Below, one piece after another: positions 20,154-30,227 of a DNA stretch of 64,000 nt. The notes beneath the pieces were generated by a model. The model did not search any database. It worked only from the letters and a program-made list of their open reading frames with translations, and was not told the DNA's origin. This stretch comes from Aphanomyces cochlioides (taxonomy: Eukaryota; Oomycota; Saprolegniomycetes; Saprolegniales; Verrucalvaceae). The first letter of the stretch is position 1. Each line of letters begins with the position of its first letter. A program made the translations under genes and the position numbers. The stretch spans positions 744,001 to 808,000 of the forward strand of contig JAHQRK010000029.1 of assembly GCA_019828595.1 (NCBI GenBank), in the 5' to 3' direction.

Positions 20154-22110
20154 TCAAGAGGAAGACAAACATAGTTTATTGGTCCAGTAGGCTACGATGA
20201 CTCTTCCCAGGAGTACTGCCACTGACTGGACCGACGGGTGTGACGGAAGGTTCGCTTGGAAAGAAGTATGAGCGACAATCGACTCAGCTGGCTCGTTCCA
20301 CCCGCGGATGAACGGACTTTTTTTCTTTTGTCGAAGTTTGTTAAACTTCATGACGCTGAATTTCAAGATCGATGCGTATTCTTCAGGCGACACGGTCTGC
20401 GTCGTTTGGCATCCAAAGGGATAATAGACAGTCATAATGCCAATAAAGACGACGGTGGATGCGATTGCAATTCCATCATCGCCTTGAAATCCACCCGCGA
20501 TGGATAGAAATAGCAAGAACGAGACAAGCCAGACATAGTTGGCCCCAATCAAACCGTAAGGACTCTTGTATCCCGTGGTTTCAATCTTGTAGGATGTTCG
20601 CAATAAGACAAAGCCATACGTTTGACTCGCATAGCAGATCGACCCAGCGACAATCGAAATATTCTGAAGCGTGGCTTCAAACTCGGGACTAAAGAAGGAT
20701 ATCATGCATAAAATATACCCAAATGCTGACGAGACGATCATGGCCCGTCTTGTTGTCTTTTGGCCTTTGACACGGATAAAAGCAGCAAGTAAATTTGAAT
20801 CCGCCATTGCTTGGGTCAATCGAGCATACGGGATGAAAAAGCCAAATGCCATGCCCATCTGGGCTGGAATCATTAACCACTCGGACAAATCGGGCGAGAA
20901 CCCAAAAGCCAAGTTCAAACCACGATCTAGAAAATAATCGTCACTGGCTGTCGTGTCTAGCCCCGGTGGTAGCGCAGCAGCGACTAGAACGAGCGCAATA
21001 TTCGACACAAAAAGCGTCCATACTGCTGCAACTGTGCCTTTGGGCACAATAACTGCAGGATCTTTGGCAAATCCAGTGACAACGGTGAGGGATTCAATGC
21101 CAGCGTAACCCACAGTTGTAGAAGGAAGGAGTGCAAAGAAAGCTGAACTAATATCACCAGTAGCCCACATCGTGGAATTCGTGTCAGGGTCGATCAATGC
21201 TCCATTAGATTTCAAATCCCAGTATGGTATTGACCCAAAGACGTATAATATGGTTGGCAAGAGGCAAAAAACATAAAGACGAGCATGAAATGCCAGACGT
21301 ACTAGCCTTTCGACTCGAGCAGATAAGAGGCTCAAAGTTGACATCCCATCCAAAGTAATCGACGGTAAAATTGATCACATAGAGCACTGACACGGCTGCA
21401 AACGACGTGTATTCGAGGATTTCAAGGCAGCCCAACATGAATCCAGGATAAAAGCCCAGTACCGCTCGTGCTAGACCGTAGGAGCCACCGGGAACTTTGC
21501 CACCAACTTCAGATATGCAAGCAATGTACACGACGTAAGCCGTCCCCATCATGATCTGTGTGCAAAAGAAAGGGACAAACCCAGCAGCGTACGATGCATT
21601 CCAGCCATAAAATTGACCTTGCCTTTGGATTCGAGCAGCGTGATAAAGAAGGCATAAAAGATAATTTCAATTTCAAGGCAGCCCAAGAGAAAGCCAGGAT
21701 AAAAGCCAAGAACAGCTCGTGCTAGACCGTAGGAGCCACCGGGAACTTTGCCACTGACTTCAGAGATTCACGCCACGTAGACGACATAAGCCACTCATAA
21801 GCTGTGCACTGAAGAACGGAACAAGTCCAGTAGTAAAGCTGGCGTTCCAGTCGTAGTACTGCCCCCCCCCCCCGATCACAGACAACACACGAAGAGCCCA
21901 AATGTGATACACATTGGCGCAGTCTTCAGGATCAACTTGTCTTTTCGGTGAAGCCACCAACGTCGGAAGCGAGGCAGTGTGCGGTTTGACAGCGACTGTC
22001 TTGGGAACGATATACTTGTGATGCTTGGTAGGACACAAATATCCAGGGCAGTGGTTTAGCATGGTCTTGAGTGACGCAGATCGTGCGATAGTCTGGTTTT
22101 GGCGTGGCAA
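20154..22110 (-). pseudogene. Near-complete APC permease with an internal partial duplication
   Basis: The amino part starts near 22110 (EDCANVYHIWALRVLSVIGG, with a run of ten C at 21861-21870 that adds Gly codons). After VPFFSAQL the frame changes. A first GGSYGLARAVLGFYPGF is found at about 21700-21750. It then jumps to IFYAFFITLLESKGK and back to the beginning (YGWNASYAAGF), so that a second copy of the region with GGSYGLARAVLGFYPGF appears at 21440-21490. From 21353 to 20154 a long open frame covers the remaining two thirds with all conserved blocks and the EEYASILKFSVMKFN tail. A shift near 21310 separates it from the amino part. This looks like unequal recombination between array members. 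Confidence 0.85.
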
Positions 22111-22535
22111 TCTACAAATAGATGAGTGAAACGTTAAAATGACTTGGCAAGCGGTGGTCTTGTATCAGTCGTTTGAACTGCACGATGTCAAAACATGTGT
22201 GGCACTCTCGTTGCTGTATGCACTGGCACTCTAAAGCTAGTTCTCTTCAAAATAGTACCAGTCAGGAATGAAGACGATGCTGCCATGACGTGTAGGTGAT
22301 TCTTTCATGATCCGCGCGTCGTGGCTAAAATTAACTTCAAAACTAAAGTCATGCTCTATTTTTCATGGCATGTTTCTTTCACGTGTTGTGACAATTGTCA
22401 CTACCGTTCGTGACATGGAACTGTACTGGGTGAACTCCTCTTGGTGTGACGGGTGCTGCTTAGCGCGAACTCGAATACGTCCAGCGCTACACAATCCTTG
22501 ACAGCACTACAGTCTGTTCTCGAAATAAGAACATG
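22111..22535. other. Intergenic region, no gene seen
   Basis: The sequence upstream of the permease copy, up to the left target duplication of the hAT-like element. No recognisable coding content. Confidence 0.4.
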
Positions 22536-22543
22536 CTGTCAAC

Positions 22544-23219
22544 TAGGGTGGGCAAAATGGCGGTTTTGGCTCTATACTACCGACGGAGTACTCCGTCGCA
22601 CTCCGTAGTGATAAGGGTGGTGTTACGACAAGCATGTACTATTGTATGCAGGGCATGTATAAACCTCTTTCCTATCAAATCTTTAGCTTCATGCTGCTCG
22701 AAAGTGCTGGATGAACTCAGACATTGCTGGCGTGCAGTCCAAAAGGTTCAAGTGGTCTGGTGTGTCCATGTGGTCGGCGTCCTCAACGTCAGGAACACTG
22801 AGTAAAGTGCTCAAATCAATGCTATCGTATCAAATCTCTCGGTGCTGCGTTGCAGCTTGCTTCGAGATGCCAATGCATCTTGTGAGTGTCGGGTACAAGC
22901 TGCGCTTTGCAGTACTTGCATTCACTTTTTCGTTTGGATTCTATGATCACTTCATTGAAGTGATCCCACATCGCGCTTCTTTTCTTTCTATCCGTCATGG
23001 CGAGCAGATTGAGTTGTGGTTTCACCAACCCAGCTATAGGTGATCTATTTTAAACGGCACTGCGAATCTTATGAACCGAACGCCATGAATATCAACCGTC
23101 GAACATGACCAATTCATGACTTGTCCCCGTACGACAGTCGCGATTATTCTTATCACTCCTTTTACTCCGACATACTCCCTCCGGAGTTCGTACTCCCTTC
23201 AGAGTACTTGCCCATCCTA
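22544..23219. mobile_element. Non-autonomous hAT-type element
   Basis: This 676-bp element has ends TAGGGTGGGCAA and, as reverse complement, TAGGATGGGCAA. It is flanked by eight-base duplications CTGTCAAC (22536-22543) and GTGTCAAC (23220-23227), seven of eight identical. Both features, and the BED-finger remnant inside, fit the hAT superfamily. Subterminal ACTCC/GGAGT motifs are repeated at both ends. It lacks a transposase catalytic domain. Confidence 0.78.
22822..23028 (-). pseudogene. BED-type zinc finger remnant of a hAT transposase
   Basis: About 50 codons carry WDHFNEV, CKYCKAQL and, 13 residues on, HWHLEASC. This is the C-x2-C..H-x-x-x-x-x-C/H pattern of BED fingers, which bind transposon ends. 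The rest of the transposase has been deleted. It sits inside the hAT-type element. Confidence 0.7.
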
Positions 23220-23499
23220 GTGTCAACTAGGGTGGAGGAAATCGGCACTTTGGCATTTACACGCACGTGTTAACACGTGTTAATGCACGTGTGAATGTTG
23301 CAACCCGGAGAGCCACACATTAACCATGTTTATATAAGCGACCAACAACTATATGAATACGTACAAAAAGTAAACCTTCATTGAGAAGACTCTTTGGGAA
23401 GCATCAAATGCATTGTTTGTCGGATTGCATTTGATAAAAAGGGGCTACCCCCCAGTTAACGTTATTGTCAAGTTGCATTGCATATCCAACCATTGCTAT

Positions 23500-23610
23500 C
23501 TGTAACAGAGCATGACCACAGAAATTGACGCATTTAGCACGACTCGTAGAATGGTCTTCATCATAATGATTCCACACCACACTACGCTGTTCATTTTTCA
23601 TTGACAAAGA
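23500..23610 (-). pseudogene. BED-finger remnant
   Basis: A short minus-strand stretch reads KNEQRSVVWNHYDED, then KCVNFCG. This is the start of a BED zinc finger similar in layout to the one at 22.9 kb, but the later His/Cys residues are out of place. It is a decayed hAT fragment. Confidence 0.5.
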
Positions 23611-23685
23611 CAACGGAAGAATGAAGAGAACTGACGAAAGGCGACCGGTCAAAGGCAAAACCACAGCCGAAAGATCATCCGGAAG

Positions 23686-24490
23686 TTATCCGGCGTGCGT
23701 GTAAACCAGGAGGCATTTGCACACACGTGTAAGCACGTGCAAGATTAGAGAAATTCTGCAATATATATCGTGACGCCGACCAGCAACAGAGCCATACATA
23801 TCGACGAATAAACCATCGGGCGCAATAACACCCTGATATTTCAGGGCATGCTTCCGTTTGTGTCCATTATAGACGCATTTTTGTAAAATCGAGGGACGTG
23901 CAATTGAGCGTAAAGTGCCATCAATAAAACCAACACAATTCGACAAAGCACCACCACGGGATTGAATTGCAGTCGCATATTCCACCACGGGATTGAATTG
24001 CAGTCGCATATTTCTCCAAACGATTCAAGTTGATTAATCCACAGTCAAGGCTCAAGAATGACTTGAATCGTTTGTCGAAGTAGTCTACCATGTATCCAAA
24101 AATAGAGCACAAAGCTGACGGATGTCGTCCAAAAAATACACTGAGATCGCAAAATCGTCCAGGGTAAGCCATACGTCCCAATAAAATGCACAATCCTTCG
24201 ATACCAGAGAAGGTGATTCGATTTGGTAAGCAGTATTGACTTTCTAAGCCCGAGAGGCGAAACAATTTGATGACATTTTGCTTTGTAAAGCGGAAATATA
24301 ATCGACATTCTTGATTTCCATAACGTTCGATGACAAATCTCTCGCCTAAAGTCACAGCTTGTGATGGACCTTGAGTCTTGGCGAGAAGGATAAGAGCGTC
24401 TTCAATCGAAATGACTTCGCTCGCGACCAGGAAACGAAGCTGACTCACATGCATCGTCCTCCTTCCACACGTCAATCTTGATCCACCCAA
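23686..24490 (-). pseudogene. Harbinger-type transposase (DDE_Tnp_4), broken by a 31-bp duplication
   Basis: The amino half (24490 down to about 24013) has the helical region of Harbinger transposases (YFRFTKQNVIKLFRLSGL; GRHPSALCSIFGYM). The catalytic part follows: CVGFIDGTLRSIARPS with the first Asp, QKCVYNGHKRKHALKYQG, then GLFVDMYGSVAGRRHD with the second Asp. The third acidic block is missing because the sequence ends soon after. A direct 31-bp duplication at 23951-24012 shifts the frame between the two halves. The enzyme family needs a Myb-like partner to enter the nucleus and bind ends; none is in this element. Confidence 0.8.
23951..24012. repeat. Perfect 31-bp tandem duplication
   Basis: The unit starting CCACCACGGGATTGAATTGC occurs twice in a row (23951-23981 and 23982-24012). 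Since 31 is not a multiple of three, the duplication shifts the reading frame of the transposase that contains it. Confidence 0.9.
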
Positions 24491-24625
24491 CGCAAAACTT
24501 CTTTAGAGAGAAAACACGTGTACAGTTCAGGTTTAACCCTACCCCGCTTTGTGACTACACGTCAAATTGCAGAATTTCTCTAGTGTAAAACACCAACACG
24601 TGTGAACCTCCACCCTAGTGTCAAC

Positions 24626-25043
24626 CCAAAGTTTTGGAGGCTATAATATTCGAAAGGAACTTTATAAATTTATATATTGTTGGCACTTCCAATTTTGTAA
24701 AACGTTATGTAATTTACCAAGATAACAACAGTCAATGCGGGTGAACGCCAATCAAAATCGTGACAATGCCACGTTTGATGACGACGCAAGACCAACATGA
24801 CGCACATCAATTCTCAATCGTGGTACGACCGACAACTCAGGGACACCCATTTCAAAGTCTGACAACAAAACCTTGAGGTCACATGACATCAATACATTTT
24901 TGAATGGGAATAAAGTTGAAAAGTTTGGTCGCACCCTCAGTGATCCTCGTCTTTTTCTTCTTCCAAACCAAGCAGTTCTACTTGTGCGTTCTTCTTCCCT
25001 CCCCACTAACTGGACGATACTACAATTGACTATCGATAGAGAT
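24626..25043. other. Upstream region of Gly-rich gene copy 1
   Basis: No gene is seen. From about 24745 to 24865 the sequence resembles the region 41955-42090 upstream of Gly-rich copy 3 (for example GTGCCACGTTTGATGACG and TCTCAATCGTGG.ACGAC), so the duplication of the unit extends at least this far upstream. Confidence 0.55.
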
Positions 25044-25191
25044 CATGGGTGCGGCCACGCTGCCTCCATTAACCCATGTATTCGTCGATAGATTTCTCAG
25101 CACATTCGTCGTGTCGCTTAGCGCAACACAATACGACGACATGTGATCGCACAATCGCACAAGTTTACCACTTTGCAATTTGCTCTCGACC

Positions 25192-25647
25192 ATGCGTATT
25201 CTGCTTCCCTTTGTCATTGCTGTTGCTACTCTTGCTTTGAGCCAAGAACAAGCCATTCAATCCAATGGTTATGAAGAATCACGTGCCTTGCTTGCCGCTG
25301 CTCGCGGGCGTCGCGGTGGTGGTGGTGGTGGTGGCGGGCGTCGAAGCGGCGGTGGTGGTGGTGGTGGTCAACGCGGTGGCGTCTCGTTACGCAGTGTTGG
25401 TCGTGCAGCTATTCGAGGAAGTGGCTTCTCTGCACACAGTATTGCCCGTGCAGCTGGCCAATTTGCTGGGTCTGCAGCTCGCTCTTATCTCGAAAATGAT
25501 GTTGCTGCGGATGTCGTTGCTGCTGATGAAAACGACTATGCCGGGGGGCGTCGAGGATCGAAACGCAGCTCCAAGCGTGGCCGACGGCGCCGCGGGGGAA
25601 AGCGACGCCAACGTCGAAGTCGCCGTTCTGCAGCTGCTTATGCATAA
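25192..25647 (+). CDS. Small secreted Gly-rich protein, copy 1
   Basis: The protein is 151 residues from the ATG at 25192. Residues 1-18 are a clear signal peptide (MRILLPFVIAVATLALSQ). A Gly-rich tract with Arg-Ser spacers (GRRS between runs of seven or eight Gly) follows at about 40-65. A conserved block QRGGVSLRSVGRAAIRGSG then leads into SAARSYLENDVAADVVAADE, and the protein ends in a strongly basic tail (RRRRGGKRRQRRSRRS). It may be an extracellular or cell-wall protein; the basic tail could bind acidic polymers. No function is known to me. The arm mate at 27.5 kb and the copy at 42.5 kb share the signal peptide and core. Its upstream region lies within the inverted repeat. Confidence 0.75.
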   Translation: MRILLPFVIAVATLALSQEQAIQSNGYEESRALLAAARGRRGGGGGGGGRRSGGGGGGGQRGGVSLRSVGRAAIRGSGFSAHSIARAAGQFAGSAARSYLENDVAADVVAADENDYAGGRRGSKRSSKRGRRRRGGKRRQRRSRRSAAAYA

Positions 25648-25737
25648 ATTGACTCCGCTGGACGCCGTGGTGCTCAGCCTTATGGCGGTCGAGGCTACTC
25701 TCGTAAACGTTAATTGGAAGTGTATGTACTACTTTGT

Positions 25738-26056
25738 CTACTGTGTTTTCATGAAAAATTTCGTATAACACAATGTTTGCTTTGTCATGTTCACTTTCTC
25801 CAGAGGCGAAACCGAGATCTCCAGTGGCCAAGTTGGAAGGATAGCCCATGCTACACCGCAGGAACCACTGGCAGTTTTCCCGCCGTCTGTAGAGAGACAC
25901 GCAATGCAATCTAGGCGACCGAAAGTGCACCCACGATAAGCTGCGCGAAACAGAATTGAAGAAAAACCTGGAGTGAAGATGGCCTTCCAGCCATCGAACT
26001 GCCAACCGATCACAAGGATAACCCACCAAGAGCACAAATGTCGTCGACGTTGGCGC
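25738..26056 (-). pseudogene. Decayed APC permease amino-terminal remnant (copy beside Gly-rich copy 1)
   Basis: On the minus strand, stretches in different frames recall the permease. ALGGLSL..IGWQFDGWKAIFTPGFS resembles the HIWALGVLSVIGGQYYDWN region, and ASGSCGVAWAILPTWP resembles GGSYGLARAVLGFYPG. ATGDLGFA resembles the later ATGDI block, directly joined. The intervening membrane segments are deleted. It lies tail to tail with the Gly-rich gene and is duplicated in the opposite arm. Confidence 0.6.
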
Positions 26057-26670
26057 AGTCTCCAGAATTAACTGAGAGTGTTTACGAGAGGAGTCAACGA
26101 TGGAATGGAGGCAATTTTCAGCTTGACAGCGACTGTCTTGGGTGCACCGACCATGGGCAGACTCAGATCGCTCTGCGGGGATGGCAACATTGAAATTAAG
26201 AGCGGATGTGGTCCAGGCATGGCCGTGCGCCCGACGTTGATCGCCACCGCGAAGTATTTGATCAACTACTCTACGACAACTATTTGGAGACCTAGCCTTG
26301 TGCATTATCAAGAGAATTAGAACCTGTCTGTCCGACCAGCGCCGTCATGAGTGCAAGATGCTCATCCTCTTTGGCTTTGAAGTTGGACGACTGTCCGAAC
26401 GTGCGATCTTTTGAAGAAGCAACAGAGTTAGTTTCCATAGCAGCGACGCAACAGTATTCAAGCAGATGACAAGAAAGCACTGTACTTGTACTGTTGGGCT
26501 TGTTCATGCCAAATGTTGTTTGTGTCAAGCAGGCTGGATTTCAGTTTTTGCGTGGTGATACATATGTATAGCGTGGTCGTGTTGGAAATGTTCTCACCCA
26601 AGACAAGCTGACATTGCCTCCATTCCACCATTGTCACCTCTCCAAAGACTCCAACTTAACCCAGAAGACT
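26057..26670. other. Spacer of the inverted duplication
   Basis: There is no gene. Most of it (about 26268-26590) reappears inverted and diverged at 28135-28500, for example the GATCTTTTGAAGAAGCAA / TTGCTTCTTCAAAAGATC pair, which shows that the spacer belongs to the same repeatedly duplicated unit. Confidence 0.6.
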
Positions 26671-26989
26671 ACGCCAACGTCGACGACATTTGTGCTCTTG
26701 GTGGGTTATCCTTGTGATCGGTTGGCAGTTCGATGGCTGGAAGGCCATCTTCACTCCAGGTTTTTCTTCAATTCTGTTTCGCGCAGCTTATCGTGGGTGC
26801 ACTTTCGGTCGCCTAGATTGCATTGCGTGTCTCTCTACAGACGGCGGGAAAACTGCCAGTGGTTCCTGCGGTGTAGCATGGGCTATCCTTCCAACTTGGC
26901 CACTGGAGATCTCGGTTTCGCCTCTGGAGAAAGTGAACATGACAAAGCAAACATTGTGTTATACGAAATTTTTCATGAAAACACAGTAG
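26671..26989 (+). pseudogene. Decayed APC permease remnant beside Gly-rich copy 2
   Basis: This is the mirror copy of 25738-26056, with the same degenerate blocks (WQFDGWKAIFTPGFS; ASGSCGVAWAILP). Confidence 0.6.
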
Positions 26990-27567
26990 ACAAAGTAGTA
27001 CATACACTTCCAATTAACGTTTACGAGAGTAGCCTCGACCGCCATAAGGCTGAGCACCACGGCGTCCAGCGGAGTCAATTTATGCATAAGCAGCTGCAGA
27101 ACGGCGACTTCGACGTTGGCGTCGCTTTCCCCCGCGGCGCCGTCGGCCACGCTTGGAGCTGCGTTTCGATCCTCGACGCCCCCGGCATAGTCGTTTTCAT
27201 CAGCAGCAACGACATCCGCAGCAACATCATTTTCGAGATAAGAGCGAGCTGCAGACCCAGCAAATTGGCCAGCTGCACGGGCAATACTGTGTGCAGAGAA
27301 GCCACTTCCTCGAATAGCTGCACGACCAACACTGCGTAACGAGACGCCACCGCGTTGACCACCACCACCACCACCGCCGCTTCGACGCCCGCCACCACCA
27401 CCACCACCGCCGCTTCGACGCCCGCCACCACCACCACCACCACCGCGACGCCCGCGAGCAGCGGCAAGCAAGGCACGTGATTCTTCATAACCATTGGATT
27501 GAATGGCTTGTTCTTGGCTCAAAGCAAGAGTAGCAACAGCAATGACAAAGGGAAGCAGAATACGCAT
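26959..27567 (-). CDS. Small secreted Gly-rich protein, copy 2 with altered tail
   Basis: It starts at the ATG at 27567, with the same signal peptide and core as copy 1. It has one more 11-residue Gly-rich unit. After DENDYAGG the frame differs from copy 1 because a run of G has five instead of six bases. The basic tail is therefore replaced by an acidic, then hydrophobic sequence of about 70 residues (VEDRNAAPSVADGAAGESDA...) that runs to a later stop. Copy 3 also has six G at this place and keeps the basic tail frame, so the five-G form is probably the derived, damaged one, or a sequencing error. The protein may still be secreted. Confidence 0.6.
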   Translation of the reverse strand: MRILLPFVIAVATLALSQEQAIQSNGYEESRALLAAARGRRGGGGGGGGRRSGGGGGGGGRRSGGGGGGGQRGGVSLRSVGRAAIRGSGFSAHSIARAAGQFAGSAARSYLENDVAADVVAADENDYAGGVEDRNAAPSVADGAAGESDANVEVAVLQLLMHKLTPLDAVVLSLMAVEATLVNVNWKCMYYFVYCVFMKNFV

Positions 27568-27715
27568 GGTCGAGAGCAAATTGCAAAGTGGTAAACTTGT
27601 GCGATTGTGCGATCACATGTCGTCGTATTGTGTTGCGCTAAGCGACACGACGAATGTGCTGAGAAATCTATCGACGAATACATGGGTTAATGGAGGCAGC
27701 GTGGCCGCACCCATG

Positions 27716-28606
27716 TTCTCCCTCGACTGTAATCATTTCTTCATCTGACTTTTTCGCAATGAGTTTGGCTGCGGGGGGACATCAAAAAAGGTCGTCAATT
27801 GTATCGTGCAGTCAGTGTGGAGGGACGTAGAGCGTAAATTAAATAGCTGCTTGAGAATAAAGCAAGGCCGTAGGAAATGCCATTTTGTCCTTGCATTCAT
27901 ACTATGCAATCTCAGACTTTGAATTGGGTGTGTCCACGAGCTCTTCGTTGTGGGTCATACTATTATAGTATTGTTTTGCGACGTCATCAAATGAAGGCCC
28001 GGCATTCAAAAAATGGCTTATCGACCATCGTGCAACGTATCTTGAACTCTTCGACCTGCAGTCAAGGATAGTTGGGCGGCTGGAACTGTCGATGGTGTCT
28101 GGATTATGTATTTGCGATGTTTGCTTGGGATAGAACATTTCCAACACGACCACGCAATATCACCACGCAAAAACTGAAATCCAGCCTGCGTGACAACTGA
28201 GAGCAGTGAAATCGCATCTACTGTTGTGTCGCTGCTATGGAAACTAACTCACTTGCTTCTTCAAAAGATCGCACGTTCGGACAGTCCAACTTTATAGCCA
28301 AAGAGGATGCGCATCTTGCATCTGCCAACGTCAAAAAGTGTCAACTTGGAACACACCAGAGTGCGACAAATGCAGGTCCAAGATGCACATACAACTCGTG
28401 ACGGCTTACAGTCGGACAGACAGGTCCTAATCCTCTCGATCATGCACAAGACTTGGTCTCCAATAGTTGTCGTTAGAGTAGTTGATCAAATACTTCGTGG
28501 TGGCACGACCCCACATCCGCTATAAAAAGCATGAGAGTCAAGTTTAATTTAGTTGGTGGTAGCAGCTAAGGATGAGTTACAATGCTAATGCTAAGTTAGA
28601 CCAACC
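27716..28606. other. Diverged upstream region of Gly-rich copy 2 and unit remnants
   Basis: No gene is seen. 27716-27960 resembles the reverse complement of 42060-42300 upstream of copy 3 (CTCTTCG..GGGTGTGTCCACGAG; AAGCAAGGCCGTAGG). 28135-28500 mirrors the spacer at 26.3-26.6 kb, and parts of 28430-28500 resemble 43620-43720. These are pieces of the same ancestral unit in different arrangements. Confidence 0.5.
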
Positions 28607-29122
28607 TAAGAGCATGCCCAACGCGACAACGCTATTCCATCACGCTAAATCCAATCTAGCGTGCGTTACTCACTCAAAATTTGGCGTGATTGCCTGAGGA
28701 AGCCCAACGGTAATATCCTCTACGATTCGGGACTATATGGCATCGACCACGCCAGACGCTATTCACCACGCCAAATCTAACGTAAATGATCATGGTCGAG
28801 CAGGTTAGGTGAGTGAATCTTGGATGAGGCACTGCTCAGCCTACAAATGCAGAAACTGTTTGTGAATGCAGTAATATCCTCTTCAATATTACAAAAATCA
28901 AGCATAATAACTCATGTATTTAAAATAGTATATAACTTTAAAGTTCAAATTTGCCTACTTTTTGGTAATCGGAGTCGAGCACAATTTTTATCTTTACTTA
29001 AGTATTGAAATTGCCAAAGATGAGATATCAGATCCGGCGGGGTAGGGTATAAAATTTCAAGAGAAAATATGGAAATATGCAATATATAAATTGTAATAGT
29101 ACTGCTATTTCTTTGAACACTT

Positions 29123-29704
29123 CTACAATTGTACCATTTGACAATCTTGGCTTAAAAGATCTTGAAAGCCAGACGTAGACAAAACTTCATGGGAGTGGTC
29201 GCTTTCAGCAGTATACTCTCTCGAGTCGCACTGCGTTTTCATTGCTTTTTTGCTGCAAATCTTCGTGCGCAACTCAATTGATCGCTTCGCTGCGGCATGC
29301 TGTTCTTCAACCGTGCAATCTACCTCACTCAGTGTAGCTAATGTGAGTATGCGAGCACCAACGTGAACTCTTTTTCGTTGCCCTCGCCTATTTTTATTCT
29401 TTGCAGGAAGAGTCGGAACGGTTGATTCAATAATCGGACGGTGCACAATCCAATCTGCCATTGTCACAGATTTGGGAACTCCATTTGCCTTGAAACGGTG
29501 GTAACGGCGAAGCATTCTATCTTTTGACAATGGCCAAAGGCCACAAGCGGAAAAACCAGCAATAACATTTCCCTTCGTAATCCTGAAAGCCAAGCTGTAG
29601 AGCATAACGTAAATCATCATGAGTGAGCACAAGTTTGGAACCGAAAAGTTCAAGCGCAAGTATTTCAATAAGTTTTGCGAGTTTTTTTCTAGTTCAAGTC
29701 GCAA
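29123..29704 (-). pseudogene. Pogo-like transposase, carboxyl-terminal part
   Basis: The first part reads SLAFRITKGNVIAGFSACGLWPLS, the block that follows the nuclease domain in pogo/CENP-B-type transposases. A basic, disordered tail follows (KNKNRRGQRKRVHVGAR), which may contain a nuclear localisation signal. It has no own start. It is the continuation of the gene at 30228-31304, cut off by the insertion 29604-30214, and ends at the stop at 29123-29125. Confidence 0.7.
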
Positions 29705-30214
29705 ACGAAAGATTGAATTTGGAATTCAAAGAACAGACAAAAAGTAAGCGATTTTAGTCTCCATTACGACTCCTTAATGCTGTCCAAAGTTTCATTTTGC
29801 TTACTTTTTGGGAATTGTGAGTGAGCACACAATTTAATCTTGAATAATGTATCATAATAATCAAGGTGAGATCTTAAGGTTTAGGGTATAAATATTCAAT
29901 GGAAATATTAAATTTGAGAGATATAAGTTTTGCGGATAAGAGAAGCAACTGTTCAGATTTTCGTTTTCAGTCTGCTGCATTCAAGATGAAGAAGCGGCAA
30001 GACAGACAAGGAAGACCAAGATACAAGCACGTGGTATGTATTCCTACGTTATTTCTACTGTTTTACAATTCAATGACCTCATAGTAGTTTGCAGAAGCGC
30101 GCCATTTATCCGGCGTCCGAATAAATAAAAACATTGAAATATGGAGATTCTTCTCCTTAATTTCTACTGGTGCTCACTCACGATGCCATGCTCACTCATG
30201 ATGATTTACGTTAT
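29604..30214. mobile_element. 611-bp insertion with 26-bp perfect inverted ends
   Basis: The ends 29604-29629 and 30189-30214 are perfect inverted repeats (ATAACGTAAATCATCATGAG and on to GTGAGCA). It separates the two halves of the transposase. Its inner part at 29795-29930 resembles 28940-29100 just beyond the transposase stop (GCTTACTTTTTGG.AAT; GTGAGCAC; TAGGGTATAAA), so it may be a shortened copy of the same element inserted into itself. No target duplication was found. Confidence 0.6.
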
Positions 30215-30227
30215 TTCAAGAGCCAGA

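Larger units (their letters stand above)
23228..24617. mobile_element. Second TIR element sharing the same 8-bp duplication, with Harbinger-type content
   Basis: The ends TAGGGTGGAGG (23228) and CCTCCACCCTA (to 24617) are flanked by identical GTGTCAAC octamers (23220-23227, 24618-24625). The left octamer is shared with the adjacent hAT-type element. An eight-base duplication and a BED-finger remnant (23.55-23.6 kb) point to hAT, while the gene at 23686-24490 is of the Harbinger type. An inner sequence near 23706-23757 (AGAGAAATTCTGCAA and CACGTGT motifs) mirrors the right end. One element nested in another is the simplest reading. Confidence 0.6.
25044..26056 (+). repeat. Left arm of a 1-kb inverted duplication
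   Basis: This arm is nearly identical to the reverse complement of 26671-27715. The arms differ by one 33-bp repeat unit and by one G in a short run. It contains the Gly-rich gene and a permease remnant. The spacer is 614 bp. Confidence 0.9.
26671..27715 (-). repeat. Right arm of the 1-kb inverted duplication
   Basis: This is the partner of 25044-26056, 32 bp longer because of the extra Gly-rich unit (33 bp) minus one base. Confidence 0.9.

Noticed and set aside
14006..22110. Operon or coordinated cluster of permeases
   Set aside because: Copies lie on both strands and most are broken. The arrangement reflects duplication, not a joint transcript.
23228..24617. Herpes-like or viral repeat because of many CACGTGT words
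   Set aside because: The words are subterminal repeats of a TIR element that encodes a Harbinger-type transposase; nothing viral is present.
25265..27494. Alternative frames overlapping Gly-rich copies 1 and 2, including a 300-codon minus-strand frame
   Set aside because: They arise from the same repeat and from the antisense of the conserved core, with no independent conservation or signal.
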